Source of the DNA: Candidatus Caldilinea saccharophila
GTDB lineage: Bacteria > Chloroflexota > Anaerolineae > Caldilineales > Caldilineaceae
Length of the DNA stretch: 8,799 bases
Assembly: GCA_016710365.1 (NCBI GenBank)
Contig: JADJVW010000066.1
Coordinates: forward strand, 1-8,799
Reading direction: 5' to 3'
The translations under genes and the position numbers were made by a program. Of this stretch, positions 6,454 to 8,799 are shown one piece after another (within the stretch, counting starts at the first letter, position 1; each line of letters opens with the position of its first letter). Under the pieces are notes generated by a model. The model saw nothing but the letters and a program-made list of their open reading frames with translations. It did not search any database and had not been told where the DNA came from.

Positions 6454-7364
6454 ATGTTCCGGCGGCGCTCGCGGTCGGCTTGCTGTCGTTGTTTCTTGCC
6501 TGCCAGGCGCTGCTCTACTGGCTTGACAAACCCAGGCGCTTCGACGCGCCAGAACTGGTGGAGTTGAGCGCGGGAACCAATCTCACGGTTTTTCTGGACG
6601 ATCTCGCCGCACGCGGAATCCTGCCCCACCCGGACTGGCTGCGCTATTACGCCCGACTCGTTGGCGTCGCGGATTCGGTGCGCGCCGGTGAGTATCTGCT
6701 GGAACCCGGTATCACGCCCCGGGGCATTCTCGACAAGCTGGTCAAAGGCGAGGTTGTGCTGTATTCAGTGACCGTTATCGAGGGCACGACCGTCAGGCAG
6801 ATGCTGAACCAGTTGCATGCACAGCGTAACCTGAAAGCACTGGTCGACCCCGGGGAACCTGATGCTCTTCTACGAATGCTTGACGCCGACAGCACACTGA
6901 AATCGGTTGAGGGACCGGCAACCTGTCGTACGCAAACGCCTATGAGGCACTGGTGATGGCGTCGCTGGTGGAAAAAGAAACCGGTCTGGCTTCGGAGCGT
7001 CCCGATATTGCGGGTGTGTTCGTAAGGGAGGCTGCAGCGTGGCATGCTGCTGCGCAGACGGACCCGGCAGTAATTTGGTGGTGTCAGCCAGTTCAGCGGT
7101 AACCTGACCTCGCGCCCATCTGCAAACGCCGGGGCCCTACAACACCTATCTGAATCCGGTCTGCTGCCTTCGCCCATTGCGTTACCGGACGGGCAGCAAT
7201 TGCCGCGGCACTGCATCCGGCGCGACGGAGACGCACTGTACTTCGTGGCTCGCGGTGATGGCTCTCACGAGTTCAGCGCAACTCTCGAAAAGCACAATGC
7301 GGCGGTGCGCAAATTTCAGCTCCGCAAGCGGGCCACAAACTACCGTTCGAGGCCCACAGGATGA
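6454..7364 (+). CDS. mltG: Endolytic murein transglycosylase, frameshifted with internal deletion
   Basis: MltG (YceG) is an inner-membrane lytic transglycosylase that cuts nascent glycan strands. The start is unresolved: ATG 6454 gives MFRRRSR and needs a frame change into the membrane helix AVGLLSLFLACQALLYWL; TTG 6480 is the first start codon in that frame. The periplasmic domain reads PELVELSAGTNLTVFLDDLA and VADSVRAGEYLLEPGITPRG. After LKSVEG (6909-6914) the next recognisable segment is GNLSYANAYEALVMASLVEK, continuing ETGLASERPDIAGVFV and containing the catalytic EKET glutamate. Relative to E. coli MltG about 40 residues, including the WFWPDT block, are missing. Further frame changes lie near 7028-7065, 7115-7125 and 7160-7225. 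Downstream pieces are QTDPAV, FGGVSQFSGNLTS, QTPGPYNTYLNP, LLPSPIALP, GRAAIAAALHPA and LYFVARGDGSHEFSATLEKH. It ends at TGA 7362-7364, 31 nt before tmk. Confidence 0.87.
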
Positions 7365-7395
7365 GCTTGCTGCGACGGGCCTGGCCGGGAGAATC

Positions 7396-8028
7396 ATGAA
7401 ACGCGGAAAGTTCATCAGCGTGGAAGGCGGCGAGGGTGCGGGAAAGAGCACGAATATCGCGATAGTGCGTGAGACTCTCGCCCGCTCCGGTTTGAATGTC
7501 GCGGTTACGCGTGAGCCGGGGGGTACGCCGCTTGCGGAGGATATCCGCGCATTGTTGCTGGCGCGCCGCGAGGAGCGCATGTGCGATTCTACTGAACTAT
7601 TGCTGGTTTATGCGGCACGTGTCCAACACGTACGCATGGTCATCGAGCCGGCGCTGGAACGCGGAGATTGGGTGGTTAGTGATCGGTTCAGTGACGCTAC
7701 TCTGGCCTATCAGGGAGCTGGCAGGGGATGGATGCATCCCTGATTGTCGCACTGCACCGTTGATGTTGGGCGGATTTGCGCCGGATCTCACCCTGTTGCT
7801 CGACCTTCCCGTAGACGCCGGCATGCGGAGAATGCACGCGCGTGGTGACCCGGACCGATTCGAGGTCGAGAACGACGCGTTTTTCGAGCGAATCAGGGCA
7901 TGCTACCTGGGACTGGCACGCGACAATCCGCAACGGTTCCGGGTCATCGACGCGGTAGGCCGCTTGTCGATGTGGAACGTTCGGTACAGGCCGTGATGCA
8001 GGATTTCCTGGATCTTCAGAATGACTGA
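7396..8028 (+). CDS. tmk: Thymidylate kinase, frameshifted in the second half
   Basis: Tmk phosphorylates dTMP to dTDP with ATP, an essential step in dTTP synthesis. ATG 7396 begins MKRGKFISVEGGEGAGKST, with the P-loop at residues 11-19. TREPGGTPLAEDIRALLL is the conserved DR(E/Y)-type dTMP-binding segment, followed by LLVYAARVQHVRMVIEPAL and WVVSDRFSDATLAYQGAGRG. A break at the G run near 7726-7732 leads to MDASLIVALH, a second near 7757-7765 to LGGFAPDLTLLLDLPVDAGM, and a third near 7955-7965 to PLVDVERSVQAVMQDFL, ending DLQND with TGA 8026-8028. Total length of about 210 residues is typical. The second-half LID-like segment RMHARGDPDRFE has the arginines expected there. The stop overlaps the holB start by 8 nt, suggesting translational coupling. 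Confidence 0.93.
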
Positions 8029-8799
8029 AGATGCACGCGCGTCGCTGGTCGCGCCGTTGCCTTGGCAGCTCGATGAATGGGAACGCCTTTCAGGCAGCAT
8101 CCGCAACCGTCGCCTGCATCACGGCGTGCTGCTCGGAGGTCCGGCGGGCATTGGCAAACGCCTGCTGTGCGAACGGCTTGCTGCCGCGATATTGTGCGGT
8201 CATCTCATCGAAGGCGAGCCGTGCGGTCGATGCAAAAGCTGTTTGTTGATACGGGCAGGCACGCATCCGGACCTGCTGCGAATCGTACCCGAGGAGCCAG
8301 GAAAACAGATCAGGATCAATCAGATAAGGGCTGAGCTCGGCGAATTCGTGATGCGTACTTCCAGTGTCGCGCGGGCAAAGGTGGTAGTGATTGATCCGGC
8401 CGATGCGATGAACCACAGTACCGCGAACTGCCTGCTGAAGAGCCTGGAAGAACCGGCCGCGGATACCCATCTGTTGCTCGTTAGCGACGCTCCTGCACGG
8501 CTGCTCGCAACCGTGCGTTCGCGTTGCGAGCAGCTGCGCCTGCGACCACCTGCTCCGGAGCAGGGGCTGAAGTGGCTGGTATCGATCGCGGATACCGAGG
8601 ACCCGGGCAGTGCGTTCGAGCTGGCTTGCGGATGTCCGTTGGCCGCACTGAATCTGCTGCGTGATGGAGGTCTTGGCAGTTTCGAGCGGGTGGCGGAGCT
8701 GATGTTTCGCGCAGCCGACCCCGGAGCATGGATCCCGGTGCTGGTGTCCGAATATGCCGATCTTGGATCTGCGCGCGCTGCTCGAGTGGATTTTCGTGT
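8021..8799 (+). CDS. holB: DNA polymerase III subunit delta', 3' truncated by window edge
   Basis: Delta' is a stator subunit of the clamp-loader complex that places the beta clamp on DNA. ATG 8021 overlaps the tmk stop (ATGACTGA). The product begins MTEDARASLVAPLPWQLDEW. The degenerate P-loop GGPAGIGKRLL is followed by the zinc-binding cysteine cluster CGHLIEGEPCGRCKSC, then GTHPDLLRIVPEE, the Walker B-like region VVVIDPADAMNHSTANCLLK, SLEEPAADTHLLLVSD, and RSRC, the SRC motif expected in delta'. The frame is intact for over 730 nt, unusual in this window. Close to the edge the other frame reads LRALLEWIF, like a delta' C-terminal helix, so one extra base probably lies near 8762-8766. About 260 residues of an expected 320-340 are present. 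Its position after tmk matches other gammaproteobacteria. Confidence 0.93.
   Translation, partial: MTEDARASLVAPLPWQLDEWERLSGSIRNRRLHHGVLLGGPAGIGKRLLCERLAAAILCGHLIEGEPCGRCKSCLLIRAGTHPDLLRIVPEEPGKQIRINQIRAELGEFVMRTSSVARAKVVVIDPADAMNHSTANCLLKSLEEPAADTHLLLVSDAPARLLATVRSRCEQLRLRPPAPEQGLKWLVSIADTEDPGSAFELACGCPLAALNLLRDGGLGSFERVAELMFRAADPGAWIPVLVSEYADLGSARAARVDFR

Noticed and set aside
5941..6567. A 208-codon open frame spanning pabC and the start of mltG
   Set aside because: Only its middle is PabC; its last 60 or so residues are arginine-rich out-of-frame translation of pabC's end and mltG's start.
477..8028. Programmed ribosomal frameshifting or stop-codon recoding as an explanation
   Set aside because: The breaks occur many times per gene, in housekeeping genes, without a shared slippery heptamer or downstream structure, and the in-frame stops are of mixed type. 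No known recoding system would give this pattern.

Overview
The window carries the conserved gammaproteobacterial fatty-acid-synthesis (fab) neighbourhood in GC-rich DNA: HAD hydrolase > maf < yceD > rpmF > fabD > fabG > acpP > fabF > pabC > mltG > tmk > holB, with all genes on the + strand except maf. The order and orientations match the yceF/yceD/rpmF/plsX/fabH/fabD/fabG/acpP/fabF/pabC/mltG/tmk/holB region of Escherichia and Pseudomonas relatives, so the source is very probably a gammaproteobacterium. The genus cannot be named from this sequence. There is no sign of mobile elements, CRISPR, RNA genes or a foreign island.

Left part (1-1185): a HAD-family phosphatase cut off by the window edge converges on, and overlaps, a Maf nucleotide pyrophosphatase on the - strand. 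An AT-rich gap separates maf from the divergent yceD. That gap holds a near-consensus sigma-70 promoter pointing at yceD and a weaker candidate for maf. Middle (1186-5584): yceD and rpmF (ribosome related), then fabD, fabG, acpP and fabF, which provide malonyl transfer, ketoreduction, acyl carriage and condensation in type II fatty acid synthesis. The plsX and/or fabH genes usually found between rpmF and fabD are absent. Only 99 nt lie there, including a hairpin plus T-run that looks like an intrinsic terminator. Right part (5596-8799): pabC (folate), mltG (peptidoglycan), tmk (dTMP kinase) and holB (DNA polymerase III delta'), which runs off the window.

The dominant feature is that nearly every gene is broken by frameshifts, although the protein sequence stays well conserved when the frames are joined. 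I count more than 30 apparent indels, many of them single missing bases, plus three in-frame stops in fabF and an internal deletion of about 40 codons in mltG. Because essential genes such as acpP, fabD and tmk are all affected while residue-level conservation persists on both sides of each break, I interpret this mainly as an error-rich sequence or assembly rather than true gene decay. Consequently, full gene spans are given rather than single-frame fragments. I found no convincing new biological system; the items worth checking are the rpmF-fabD junction, the apparently leaderless yceD promoter, the mltG deletion and the altered fabF active site.
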